A stretch of 64,000 nucleotides of DNA from the NCBI GenBank assembly GCA_015680685.1, contig MNCI01004656.1, forward strand, positions 763,327 through 827,326. The letters run 5' to 3'. Both the position numbers and the translations under genes were made by a program. The DNA comes from Gnetum montanum (taxonomy: Eukaryota; Streptophyta; Gnetopsida; Gnetales; Gnetaceae). The first letter of the stretch is position 1; every line of letters begins with the position of its first letter. The notes under the pieces were generated by a model, which saw only the letters and a list, made by a program, of their open reading frames with translations, was not told where the DNA came from and did no database searches. Below are positions 10,785 through 23,165 of the stretch, in pieces.

Positions 10785-12410
10785 TTAACCATTGACCTCT
10801 GTAGCATTGTTTGAGTCCTCATTTGAAGTAGCTACATCATGAGAATGTTTGTATGTCTCTTCCTCATCATCATCATTGTTGGTACTAGTGCTGGATGTGT
10901 GCTATCCATTATCATCATTTGAAGAGGGTGGTTTGGAAAGAGCTCTTTGTGGATGAAGTTTCACTCAAAATCAGGATGAAGCTGGTGGATTTGACTATGA
11001 TGGAGCATGTTGAGAGGATGAAAAATCTCCCTTTCTTTGATATATGAAAAATTCATCAAGGTATCATTGGGATGAATTCCCAAAGATGTTCTTCATGGCC
11101 TATTTCTCAAATGATCTAGGAGCATCATCTTGATGTGGAAACCTAGGCCTTAACTACATGGGATTAGAATGCTCCCCTTAGACATGAGCAGGTGGTGCAT
11201 TAGGCTCCTTTGAATCAGACTCATGTTTTGAGTCATAGGCTTTGAAGATCTAGTTGCTACCGAATGTCTATGTGGGATAGGAAGATCTTCTTCACTATTT
11301 GAAATTGGAGGAGTGATGATCTACTCAAACTATTGTCCATTAGGAGGAACAGGTATGCTATTTGCATCCATTCTCTTACAGAGGTAAGAGAGATTCCTGC
11401 CAATCATTCTCAAGGTACCAGAAAATAGATGAAGTATCTTCTTTAGGAAATATCTCATATGTTCACTAAAAATTTGGGCCTTCCCAACTAAGGAGATACC
11501 TAGGATGATGATGATAATCTCTTTTTCTTCTAGGTTCGAGGTGGCCTAGTGTTGGGTACTTCTTCATCACCGTGGATGGAGCTCCTCTTCTCTACATCCT
11601 CATCAATGCTTCTTTTATCTTTAAGAAAAGGAATCTCTAGAATGAGGACAGCTCTCTAACAAATCAAAAGGTTGATGAGGTGAGGGTGCCCAAGGATTCT
11701 CTCGTTGGTGAACATGGTCAACATGTCATGGTAGAGAGTATGCCCCAAGTCTAATGGCTATCCTGTAAGAAGGAAATAGAGAAAAAAAGTTTATGCTAGT
11801 AGAAAATAGTTAGAGCTTCCCCCTTTTACAATGATGTTATACAAAACAATAGGTGATAGAGTGAAAGCATCTAGATACATCTTATTCCTATAAATTATCC
11901 CTCTATAAAAGACATAGACTTTCCAAACAATGCATCACAAAATTCATCTTGGGTAATGGGAATTACACCATTTGTGGAAATATCATTCATGGAATGAATG
12001 ATGATCTAGAAGACATCAACACTAGGGATCACAAGAAATGCATTAATTACTTGAGAAGACAAATCAATCATCAAACCCACAACCATGATAGTAAATGCTC
12101 CAACATCATCATTCATAATTACAATTTTACAATAAAACTCTCAAATAAGAACTTTAGGCACAGAGAAATCCATGGAAATGAAGGTAACCCAATTTAACAC
12201 TTGAAAGAAACTCACTAATTCTTGTTGCCTATGATGTGAAAAGGACAGAGAATTCTTAGAAATGATGGAGATGATTCAAGTTAGCTCAAATTGGTGCTAG
12301 GTGCTAATTGATCTAAACTAAGGATTGTATGTATTTGGATTGTTCATTGATGCTCCCTTTAACCTCTTCTTTGGTGGCACCCTTGATGTTCCAACCTTCT
12401 TATGGGCCAT
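10785..12410 (-). pseudogene. plant transposon-associated ORF, degenerate
   Basis: It starts at an ATG at 12410 (MAHKKVGTSRVPPKKRLKGA, a basic N-terminus) and ends with the acidic tail EEETYKHSHDVATSNEDSNN before a TAA at 10785-10787. In between, in shifting frames, come MYLDAFTLSPIVLYNI, FFLYFLLTG, PLDLGHTLYHDMLTMFTNER and ILGHPHLINLLICKRAVL. This order resembles the 'putative plant transposon protein' domain often found beside gag in plant retroelements. The assignment is by eye. Function unknown; many stops, so dead. Confidence 0.5.
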
Positions 12411-12534
12411 GGCTACTCAAATCACTATTTCTGCTGGAGCCCTAGTCATCTCTTCATGGTTTTCTTCATTAAGAATGAATAAGAAATGAGGGTTTGGATT
12501 CAAATAGTAGTGCTTAATGAGGATTTTTAATGAA

Positions 12535-12745
12535 ATAGTAGATGTATCCTTGGAAAGATAGATGTCTCTTCTAGGTTTAAAATATAGGTAGATATCACTT
12601 TTGAAAAGTATATGTCTTTGCCATGTTGAATGAAAAATTTGCTAGATGTATCTTCTTTGGGAGTAGACATCTCTATGTAGACATCTCCTCTTGGAAGTAG
12701 ACCTATCCTCAGAGATTTCTTTAGGAAGATGTCTCTTCTATATGA
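12535..12745. repeat. cluster of AGAYRTCTC-like motifs
   Basis: Within 210 bp, forms of AGATGTCTC, TAGACATCTC, AGATGTATC and TAGATATCAC occur about nine times in both orientations. The same words recur at 15420-15560 inside the LTR and near 10200. They could be regulatory repeats of the copia-like element, or debris of a short tandem repeat. Confidence 0.45.
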
Positions 12746-13129
12746 GTCTTGACATGATGGGATTTAGGAATGGATACCAAAGATTATATTCTTATAATAT
12801 ACATACAATAAATTTAAAAGTTATCTTTACTTACCTTCTTTGCTAACAAGATTGAAGTTTCCTAGAAAGCTTGAGAATGAGATTCCTCTTTCTAGGTTTC
12901 TCTTCTCACACAAACTTCTTTAATTTCCAAGGCTTGGAACCCTTTCAAAAACTTTTGGATAAAGTTTACTCATTCCCATATTCCTTCATTTGGATTCTCC
13001 ATTCTTTCTTAACTCCCTTGTTCTTTTGAGTTGTTCATGTTTTCCTATGGTACTACATAGTTTCCTTTCTAGGTGCATTTGGGTAAAATCGAGTCTTATG
13101 ATATGACTAGATATTCATGTGATAATAAT

Positions 13130-14708
13130 TTAAATTTCAATTCCAATTGATTCTGTCAAAACCTATTATAGTAATAACATCTAATTTTCTACTATGGATA
13201 AAGTAATCAACCCTTGGAGTTACCTTTTGATTACCTGTAGTGCTAGTGGTTACCTCAATCTTTGAAATGCCTTCTTGTTTAGATGAGGTTATTGTAGATG
13301 CTTGTTCTTGTTTTGATAACATCCTAGACCAATTTTTTCATTTCAACTTCTTCCTTGTCCAAGAACCATCTAAAGGGATTCTTTTCCTTTGATCAACCTG
13401 TCATTTATGATTTTGGTATTTGCAATTTCTTAACTTGCTCTAAAGACTTGGTTAGTTTTTCATTCTTAGCCCTTATGTCTAAGATGTATTTTGTAAGTTC
13501 TAAATTCTTTAAATTTAATGAAGAAATGTATCGATCCATGATTTTTACTTGTTTATTTAACTTTGTTTAAATATTTTGAAAATATAAAAGTTCATTACAT
13601 AACAGATCATACCTTTCTTCAACATTTTCAAATTCATTGTCTAAGGTGCTAGCATCATCATTTTTCAAGGCTATACAAATGAGGTATAAATATTTGCATC
13701 ATCCTCCATCTCTTCTTCACTTTGTTCTTCATCATTATAGTTTTCATACATGTTGATCTTTATTGCATCCATATCACTTTTTTTTCTTTTTTGCAACTTG
13801 TCATGACTAGGACATTTAGAGGTCACATGGCCTCTTCCACCACATACCCACCATTCTATTGAAGAAGAATAAAAATTAGAATTATAAAAATTTTTACCCC
13901 TTTCCTTACCTTTGAATTGATTGGATCCTTATTTATTGGAGCTCTTATTTCTTTTTGTTATGAGCATTTGCAACCTTCTATATAGGAGTGCTATTTCTTC
14001 TTCACTACTCACATTTTCCCCACCAAGTTCCTTTTCATTAGAGGTAGATTTTAGGATAATGGGATTTTCTTTTATTGCCCCTTCACTTATTAGGTTCATC
14101 TCATAAGAAATAAGAGCACTTTGGAGCTGTTTAAATTTTAAAACTGAAAAATCTCGAATTTGTTCCATAGTTGTAACCTTAGGTCTAAATTCCAATTGTA
14201 ATGTCCTAATCATTTTTATTATTACATTACTTTTACGAAAGTCCTTTCCTATGTCCATAATATCCATAACTAGATCATTTGACCTAGATAAATAATCTTT
14301 TATCTTTTCACCTTCTCTCATTCTAAGCTTGTCATACTCACTTTGCAAAACTAAAAGTTTAGATTACTTAACTATCGATGTTTCTTCATAGGTAGCCTCT
14401 TAAGTTTTCCAAATTTTTCTAGCCATTTTACATCTAGCTATTATATTAAATTAAGATTTATTCAATACACAATATAAAAATTTTTTTTCTTTAGAATCAT
14501 GCATAAACTTATTTCTTTCTTCTTGTGTCCAATTGCTCTATGGATTAATGGCCTTTCTTACACTGTTGAAAGGTAATGTGCAGCCTTCAGGGATGGACTT
14601 TCATATTTTAAACTCCATAGACTTGAAGAAGCCTTACATCCTAGCCTTCTAATAGGAAAATTCAAACCTTTCAAACATTTGTGGCTTTGTGTAAGATGTC
14701 TCCTCCAT
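13130..14708 (-). pseudogene. copia gag (UBN2 type) with zinc knuckle and coiled tail
   Basis: The start is the ATG at 14708 (MEETSYTKPQMFERFEFSY). The open part 14348-13929 holds the gag core LRMREGEKIKDYLSRSNDL and IIKMIRTLQLEFRPKVTTME, the UBN2-type gag of copia elements. A zinc knuckle near 13815-13855 reads WWVCGGRGHVTSKC; the first Cys of CX2CX4HX4C is Trp. A helical tail (KLNKQVKIMDRYISSLNLKN, then SKEKNPFRWFLDKEEVEMKK) continues in another frame to about 13130. No protease motif follows. Confidence 0.75.
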
Positions 14709-14747
14709 AGTTCACTCTTGAATGTTAACATTGAATGAAAGAGTTCC

Positions 14748-14762
14748 AGGCTCTAATGACAC
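14748..14762 (-). other. primer-binding-site-like sequence
   Basis: The plus strand reads AGGCTCTAATGACAC, whose complement resembles the initiator-Met PBS (TGGTATCAGAGCC) with three or four changes. It directly abuts the inner LTR edge at 14764, where a PBS is expected. Confidence 0.5.
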
Positions 14763-14763
14763 T

Positions 14764-15808
14764 TGAGGATCAAGAACATAGAAGGGGGGTTGAATAAATT
14801 CCTTAATAAAAATTGATTAGCCATAAAAATCACACCCAGATTTAATGTGGTTTCCCAACTTGGGTAGTCCACACTTAGAGGGTAGATTTCTTGCACACCT
14901 CTACACTTTGTTTCTCTAAAATGTGGTTTGAAGGATACTACACCTTGTACAAGCTCTAAGCTCTACCCTAGAGTTTTTCATTGCTACTAAACCACTCAAC
15001 TCCACAACGTCCCAATAAAATTAGAATATGGTTTCAAGGATGCCACAACCTTTACAAACTCAAGGTCCACTTCAAAGTGTTTTGACATTGCACAAACGCT
15101 GAATCCCACAAGATCTCGACAATCTCAATTACAATGCCTTCTTGCAAGAAGCACATCAACCCCAGTAGGGCAACAAAAGAGAAATAAAAATAATAATGTA
15201 AGTTAAATTTATAGATCCTTGTACTTTGAAGCATAGTTCTACAAACAATTAAGCAAATGATATGATAAATGAGGTACATAGGTACAACTGAATAGAATAC
15301 ACAATGATTTTTTCGATGTTGACAATGCTTACTCTTTTTCCAATAATTTGATATCTTCTTATAGCCTTAGAGTTTAAACAAATACCTCAAAATTCATGCA
15401 ATGATTAAATAACAATTAGTATAGACATCTCCTTTGATATTGGGACATCTCTTTGAAATCACCTTCAATTCTAAGAAGATGTGTCCTATAAAAGTGGGAC
15501 ATCACTTTTGTGATGGAGACTTCTCCTAAAAATAGTATATGTCTTCTCAATTTTTTTACTTTGTCTTCTAAGGCTTCATCTCATCAGTTTGTCTTCTTCC
15601 CAATCCTTGAAGAAACTTCATTTGATTTGTAGCCTTCATTTTTATTCATGCCTGTCCATGCTTTTATCTTTCCCATGTAGTCTCCTCTTTGACATCTTTT
15701 TTGTAGATTCCATTTCTTAAGTTTTCATTAATGCTATGAAAAATCATCACATTCCAAAACATTATATGTCCTCCATTTTCCTTAAGGTTTTAACATACTA
15801 AAAGATCA
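14764..15808 (-). mobile_element. 5' LTR of copia-like element
   Basis: On the minus strand it starts TGATCTTTTAGTATG at 15808, matching the 3' LTR start after the PPT, and ends ...TTGATCCTCA beside the PBS-like site, about 1,045 bp. It carries several GACATCTC-type words (15420-15560). The flanking five bases on the right are ACATT; I could not identify the matching target duplication because the far LTR is truncated. Confidence 0.65.
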
Positions 15809-15813
15809 ACATT

Positions 15814-16460
15814 ATCCACCTCCAATGTACCAAGAAGAAATCTACCACCATGAAGTATAGCCTTTGTGAAAGAAATCAACTTTTTAGACTAAATATAAAT
15901 CATGTTGTTATCCTCTATAGAAGAAGAAATCATAATTTCATCATCTTTGAAGAAATACTATCCATTACCTTTACAAATATATGAACATCCTTATGTCTTC
16001 CCTTTGGTTTATAATTAATCATCTACTATGATTTAGTAGGATTCATTTGCATCTTGGAATTATGAACAATGTTATCTATTTGATCCTACATTGTATCCAA
16101 GTAAAGTAATATGTTATACCATGATTATAAACCAAGAAAGATAAATAAATCATTGAAATCTAATGGTAAATGATGTCAACTTTGTAAATTTAATTGAACA
16201 CTTACATGATTCATCTTAGGCAATATTAACAATCTTGAAAAGAATTTTGCATGGATGTGCAGACTCAATGGACATGATATCATCTCTTGATCAAATGAAG
16301 TAGATCTAATGTAGTGAATTGGTATATAAGATATATTATCTGAGACTATGTAATTCAAGATCATGCAATTTCCATGATTTAAATAGGAAATAAAGCATAA
16401 AAGGATATAAAATCTTAGACTAGATCATGTATGTCCATGATTAGAAGTACACTTATTATC
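15814..16460. other. no gene; possible decayed satellite edge
   Basis: No supportable frame. Words such as GCATGGATGTGCA near 16250 and GATCATGTATG near 16425 resemble the satellite that starts at 16461, so a decayed edge unit is possible. Confidence 0.4.
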
Positions 16461-18560
16461 AAATGTGTGTCCCAAAACAAATGCTTATTACCTAACATGC
16501 TGCACTCAGGATAGTATCATGATACATAGAAGAAATGATATATCCTTTATTTAACCATAATTATCTCCATTAATATTATCAATTACGAACATGCATGTTC
16601 GTGCAACATCAAGGAATTAACATTATCTACCATTGTCTATCATGAATCATATAAATAGATCATGGACATTCACTCACTATAAGAGATGAAAGGAAAAAAA
16701 GGAGGATACATATAAGCAATATAACATCCATAACATGATGTCTAACATGAACATGAATGATCATGCACCATTTAGTAATACCCATATCTATGTTCATTTT
16801 GTCTTATCCAGCGAAATCATACACATATGTGCAACCTAGTCACTAGTACATCTAGTATTGACTATGTGTTCTATGACAAATTCTTATTAACCAACATGAT
16901 ACACACAAGATAGTATCATGATACATAGAAGGAATGATCTCTTCTTTATCAAAACATAACTAGCTTTGTGAATCTTATGGATTAGAAATATGCAGGTTTG
17001 TATAGTCTCAAGGAATAAACAATAGTTACCATTGTCTATCCTAAACCATGTAAATAGAGCATTCACATTCATATAATATAAGAGATGAAGTTAAAAAAGG
17101 ATGAAATGTATAAGGATTATAACATCCAAAAAATTGTGGCTGAAGAATGTGCATGATCATGCATCCTCTAGGAATATCCATGGATATGTTTGTTTTGTAC
17201 AAACTAGCGACATCATGCATAGACGTGAAACCCAATCACCAATACACCTAGTATCGAATGTCCTAAAACAATCTATTATTAACTGACATGATACACTCAG
17301 GATAGTATCATGATACATAAAATAAATGTTATCCCTTTTATTGAGACTTAACTTTCTCCATAAATTTTATCAATCAGGAACATGCATGTTCATGCAACCC
17401 TAAGGAATAAATAATACTACCATTGTCCATACTTAACTAGGTAAATAGAGCATGAGAATTCATCCAATATAAGTAGTGAAGGAAAAAAAGGAGTACATGT
17501 ATAAGGGATATAACATGCATAAGATGATATCTAACATGTACATGCACAACTGTGCAACCTCTAAGAATTTCCACAGCTAAGTTCATTCTGTATGAACTAG
17601 TGAAATCATGCATGGATGTGCAATCTATTTACCAATACACCTAGAATTGAATGTGTGTCCTAAAACATAACTAAGATCATGATACATAGAAGAAATAATA
17701 TCTTCTTTATTTAAACATAACTAGCTCCATTAATCATATCGATCAGAAACATGAACATTTGTGCAACATCAAGGAATTAACACTAGTTATCATTTTCCAT
17801 CATGAACAACGTAAATAGATCATGAACATTCACCTAATGTAAGAGATAAAAGAAAACAAGGATGACATGTATAGTATGTATTACATTTATAACATTATAT
17901 CTAAAGTGAATGTGCATGATCGTGCACCCTCCAAGAATTATCCATGGCTATGTTCATTTTGTATGAACTAGCCAAATCATGCATGAACATGCAACCCAGT
18001 TATTGGTACACCTAGTATTGAATGTGTGTCCTAAAAAAATGCCAATTAACTAACATGATACACTTAGGACAATATCATGATACATAGAAGGAATGATATC
18101 CCCTTTGTCTAAACATGACTAGCTCCATTAATCTTTTTGGTTAGAAACATGTACATTCATGCAACATTAAGGAATTAACACTATCTACCATCATCCATCT
18201 TGAACCAAAAAAATAGATCATTGACATTTACCCAATATAAGAGATCAAGGATAAAAAGGAGGATGGGTATAAGTGTTATTGCATTCATAACATGATTTCT
18301 AATGTGGATATGCATGATCTTTCATCCTCTAGGAATTACCTATCACTATGTTCATTTTCTATTATCTAGTGAAATAATGCATGGACATGCAACCTAGTCA
18401 TTGGTACACATAGTATCGAATGTGTGTCTTACCACAAATGAATATTAACTGACATGATACATACAAGATAGTATCATGGTACATAGAATAAATAGTCTCC
18501 TCTTTATTAAAACATAACTAGCTTAGAGAATCATATAGATTGGGAAGATGTAGGTTTGTG
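16461..18560. repeat. satellite array, about 400-bp units, 5.3 copies
   Basis: The marker GAATGTGTGTCCTAAAAC, or a close variant, recurs near 16462, 16864, 17256, 17649, 18020 and 18418, giving periods of about 371-402 bp. Each unit then has GACATGATACA, a palindrome of the form GTATCATGATAC (16913-16924 in unit 2) and ACATAGAAGRAAT. Later come CATGCATGTTCATGCA-type words, a YGCATGATCATGCAY palindrome and CTAGCGAAATCATGCATGGA. Short frames in the array have no consistent periodic coding. It looks like a diverged tandem satellite. Confidence 0.9.
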
Positions 18561-19075
18561 AAACCTCTTCCATGTTCTACATCTATAAATATGATAATAA
18601 TTTCAGTGGGTTATTCTATATAGATATTGCATTTCAATGGGATGCATGACTGTGCAACCTCTCCCATGTGAATTTCTTTAACTTGCATCTGGTATTGGAA
18701 TGTATATTTCTATTTGTTGCTTTAAAAAACATTTCAATTGACATATTATGCCATTAATGAAGATATGAAAATAATTTTAATGATTGAAGATGTATAGATA
18801 TTTCATTTCAATAGGTTGCATGGTTGTGTAACCTCCCCCATGTGCATTTTTTTAGTTTTAGGTGTCATAGCAAAGGATACATTCCTATTTAATCTCTTAC
18901 AATGCAAAATGCAACTAGTTTTGTATTTCATTATTACTAGTTCAATTTTTTTAAAAATAATTGAAATGAAAAATTATGCTATTGATAAAGAAATGACAAT
19001 AATTTTAATGGTTGATGCTTTATAGATATCACATTTTAATGGGTTGCATGGCCATGCAACCTCTCCAATATGTGT
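18556..19075. repeat. second decayed tandem repeat
   Basis: The phrase GTGCAACCTCTCCCATGTG and variants recur at about 18557, 18653, 18827 and 19054. Most copies are preceded by TTTCAATGGGTTGCATG and followed by a TTTTTTTAA tract. Spacing is irregular (about 96, 174 and 227 bp), so the array is eroded. It directly follows the 400-bp satellite and shares its GCATG...GTGCAACC words. Confidence 0.65.
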
Positions 19076-22000
19076 TTTTTTTAATTTGACATGAGATATT
19101 GGATGATATGTTCCTATTTGATTTCCTACAGGAGAAAACACACCTAGTTTTCTTGTTAATTATTTGTAATTTATAATTTTTGGTATTTGGGTTGCTCAAC
19201 CTAGCAACCATAAATGATTCACCTAAACATAAATAATATGACATATTCTATGATCTATAGTCCAGATAAGAGATTAATAGCCTTATTCTACTATGTACGG
19301 ATACACTTAGATATTAATATAAAATATATCATGAAATTTTGATTTTTAGAAAAGCTCTAACTTTTGTCTTTTATATAATATTCAATTATATTTTTTAACA
19401 ATTCATTTAAAAATAAATTAAAGAAGAATGAAGGATAACAAGAAATAGTATCATAGAGAGATAAAATATTAACATACCATAGCAACTAATAGGAATAGTC
19501 GAAATTTGATAGAATGAGAGGAGTGATCTACAATGGTAACATAAATAAGCTATGAATACAAGAATATATAGTATACATTAATTATAACAAATATATAGAT
19601 AGATTATGCATCATGGACTATTTAAGCATCTAGAATAGATACTTCCACATATCATTTAAGACTAAATCTCAATATTGAAGAAAAATCTCAATTAACACTA
19701 AATCGTTTTCATAATTACATAGTGCTCCTTGAGCAATACATCCTCATCATGAAACATGTTTTAGTTCTACAAAAATTGAGTGAGATACATTCTCAATAAT
19801 TATAGGTCCATATTACTTTACTATTACTAGTTCATACTAGAACTAATGGCTACAATATATAAACTATTATTATATGTATATTTCCTCTTGGGATCTATAA
19901 CTAAGAATCCACAGCAAATTAGCTAAAACAATTACATATGTACATTTATGAGAAAATAGAATGCAAAGATGGGAATTAACTAAACAATGTTCACACTTAT
20001 GGAGCACTTCATAGAGCCTATTTGAGTTATGTGATTTTATTTCTAATCGAATTGATAAGGATTTGTTTGTTGCTATCTATTTTAAATTTTCATGTATAGG
20101 AAGAAAAGTGTTCCATTTCTATAGTTATTACTCACAACTAGTAAGAGTTTTTTTATCCATTCCTTTCTTGAATGCTAGAAACACTTAATTGAGGATGCAG
20201 AATTGCACTAAAATCAATAGGAATTAGCTATATACTTTATTTTACTATTGAATTAGGATAGACTCTCTAAAATTGATAAAAATGATGGTGCCTAAATTCA
20301 TAGAAATATTTGGAAAATAAATGGTGCCACAACATTTCTTAATAAGGTAAGGCAGAAACAAATGCTAATCTATATGCTTTGCCACTTGTACCCATTCAGT
20401 GACCTATGCAGACATAGTAATATTAGAAAAGAAAACCAACAAAAGCATAAAATTTTCCCTGTTTGGAAGCTATATTAAGCTATAGACACATAATTATTAG
20501 ATTAATTTACTATGAATTTAGAAATAAGTAGCAACAATATATAACACTGTGACTATGGCACCAAGAGTAACATAGTCAAAACTATGGTAGAACATTGCAT
20601 AAAGTAAAATTTTACTAATATTGAGGAAAGATACAAGAGTTAAAGGATAACATCTATTCAAAACTCATAGCATGTACTTTTCCACAATCAAAGAGGTCCA
20701 TATGGTCCATTTGAATTTAAAATTTATCAAGACCAATGACACTTACTAAAACTAAAATTTTATTAAGTTTATACACTCTATGGATCTATTAAATAGTACA
20801 CCTAACCATATATTCTATAAGTTTTGAAAAAAACAATAAGAAAATTATCAACTATTATTTGTTACTAGATATTAAAAAAAACCTATGATATTACACAATT
20901 AGCATATCATTATTCAAGAAGAAGCTTGAGCCATCTACCTATTTCAAATTTCTAATTCAATGTTATCTTACTAAGTATAAGAAAAATATCTGAATTAATG
21001 AAAAGCTAATGTCTTTTTTCTTACTTACTTAAAACAATCATCTTCAATCCATTATCATAGAAAATTTCCCTTTACTAGCACTTCCAATGATTGCCAAATC
21101 TCAAACCAAACTATTGCTCCCCTTTAGAACTAGCTTGTTATACAATTGGATACAGGTAAAATAGTGACAAAATTTTCCTTTCAAGGATACACATACTTCT
21201 AGCCCTCATAAAATGCATAAAATTGCACATGAAAAATGCAAGTAAACTTCAACCACTATGTAAAAGGGCAAGGTCACCACTAGGCATTTGGAGGAAACAT
21301 ATATACTTGCTAACTAATGGATGGATCTCCTTCAAACTCACTGAGAAATCAAAAATAAAAAATAGTAGAGTTTTACAAGAATTTTCTACCTCTTGAAAAG
21401 TAATGTTCCTATAAAATTAAAACTAGGGCATTCCTAGAAATCAAACTAGGCCATCTTGGGAAATTAAACTAGAGAACCTAAATTAACAGAACATAAATCT
21501 TTCATTCTACACAAAGCTATGAATAGAACTAGTACTCTCCTAGTCAAATATACAAAATTTAACAAGGGCATTATAGGAAATTAAAATAGGTCATGAAACA
21601 AAATCTAAGTAAAAGATGTTGAGAAAATTAACAAGTAAAGATAAGAAATTAGGTCAAGTAAATAAAGTTTGACAAATTTCACAACACTTCCTTCAAGATT
21701 AGGGCCACTACCTTCGAAATTATTGCCATGGCATCATTCTAGAAAGCACATGGAATCTTGAATTTAAAACTCTAGAAAAGGAATTGAGTAAATATATACA
21801 CCTTTTATGGAGTTTTCACAAATCTTGGACAAAACTGGGAAAAGAATTCAGAAGATTTCATTATGTAGTAGTGATCAAGAGCACCTTAAATCTTCTATCT
21901 AGAAGAAAAAATCTACAATCTTCACAACTGGGATGTCAACACCTACGATCTTCGCAACTGAGAAGCAAAGGTAGGAGCTCACAATGAAGTCTAGGCAATG

Positions 22001-22725
22001 GGAAGCAAAGTAAGTAGGATCTTGTAATGTAGTATGGGAGATAGGAGCAAGGTAAAGTATGGGCAACTAGTATGTAGTATTTCATTGATGGGAGTTCATG
22101 ATTTTGAAAATGAATTTATATGTCTATTTTAAATATTTGTGGTTTTACAGTAATTCTTTTCATAGTTAAAAATTATTTTATTAAAACTAAATTTAATTTA
22201 TAACTAGAAAAATTTTGTAGGTACTTTAAATATATTCATCTTTTGTATTATGCTATTTGGGAATTTCTCATTTTGTAGGTACTTTGCTTATCATTTACTT
22301 TAGAAAATGTTCATATTAACAATTTTCAATTATAACATATGATATTTATTGAACATTTTATTTACAAATATGAATGGAAATTTAGTTAGATAATGTACAT
22401 GGGCATTCCCATGATGCTTACTAAATATTAAATTGACAATAAATATCAATGAAAATTTTTAATGATAATGTTGTTAGTGCTTAATGTTAAATTAACTTAA
22501 TATCCAACATGTAGGTATATTGAGAACATGTTCAAATCCAACATTAAAATTTAGGTTCTCAAAAACCACTCTTTCATGCTCCAAAATCTTATTATATGTA
22601 CACAACCTCTTTAAATAAGTTATAGAAGCCATCTATTTCATGATATTAATAATAATTATGGATGCTCACAATAGATATTAAATGGTCATAAGCATGATCA
22701 CATACATCATAAATTAAGCATGATT
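19076..22725. other. AT-rich, no gene seen
   Basis: About 3.6 kb without a credible frame or transposon domain. The short frames at 21784-21987 and others have no recognisable motif. A small repeated phrase, TTTGTAGGTACTTT, occurs near 22216 and 22276. Confidence 0.5.
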
Positions 22726-23165
22726 GAATAATCATACATGGAGGAGGATATGAGAATGTAAAATATATAAATGCATGCTTATTACATTGAGAAATTAACT
22801 GAGAACTAGCTTGGTTAATAACCATCTAACTATGGATAATGATTTGCAAAGAACTTTGATGGTGATTTAGCCACACTAATTACTAATGCTTAAGCAATGG
22901 TAATTGTTTTCATTCAATCACTATCAAAATTTGTCCCAAATTTGTAGACATAGTAATGGAGAATAACCAAACCAATCTCTCAATTTTGGTATATGTGATA
23001 TTAATATTTTAAATTCATAATAAGATGCATAGTCTTTGTGCTTGCGATTCTAACATTTCATCATAGCAATTTATCATCTGGAAGTGTGATTGAATAATCC
23101 CATATGAAGGAGGTGATGAGAATGTAAATTATATAAATAAGTGGTTATTACATTAATATATTGAA
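22726..23165. repeat. pair of diverged direct repeats, about 355 bp apart
   Basis: The phrases GATTGAATAATC, TGAGAATGTAAA and TATATAAAT, then TTATTACATT, occur in the same order at 22726-22800 and 23081-23155. Each is followed by a GGTT...ATCATCTGACTATG-like tail. This is an old tandem duplication or two units of another satellite. Confidence 0.55.

Larger units (their letters stand above)
10158..15808 (-). mobile_element. copia-like element with gag and extra ORF, no pol seen
   Basis: The minus-strand order is 5' LTR (15808-14764), PBS-like site, gag with zinc knuckle, an extra ORF, PPT (10333-10321) and the start of a 3' LTR (10316-10158). Both LTR starts read TGAYCTTTT and then TGTYAAAACCTTAAGGAAAA, and stay alignable for about 160 bp. 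The rest of the 3' LTR is lost or too diverged. I found no integrase, RT or RNase H between gag and PPT. That suggests a non-autonomous element or a large deletion. Confidence 0.65.

Noticed and set aside
11949-12197. 82-codon His/Asn-rich plus-strand frame
   Set aside because: It lies opposite the ORF remnant 12410-10785, which fits a known pattern better.
16461-18560. CRISPR-like or phage-like repeats
   Set aside because: Units are 400 bp, diverged and without spacers; the window is plant nuclear DNA.
19076-22725. Possible Helitron or MITE in the AT-rich stretch
   Set aside because: I could not find matching terminal repeats, a terminal hairpin with CTRR, or a target duplication.
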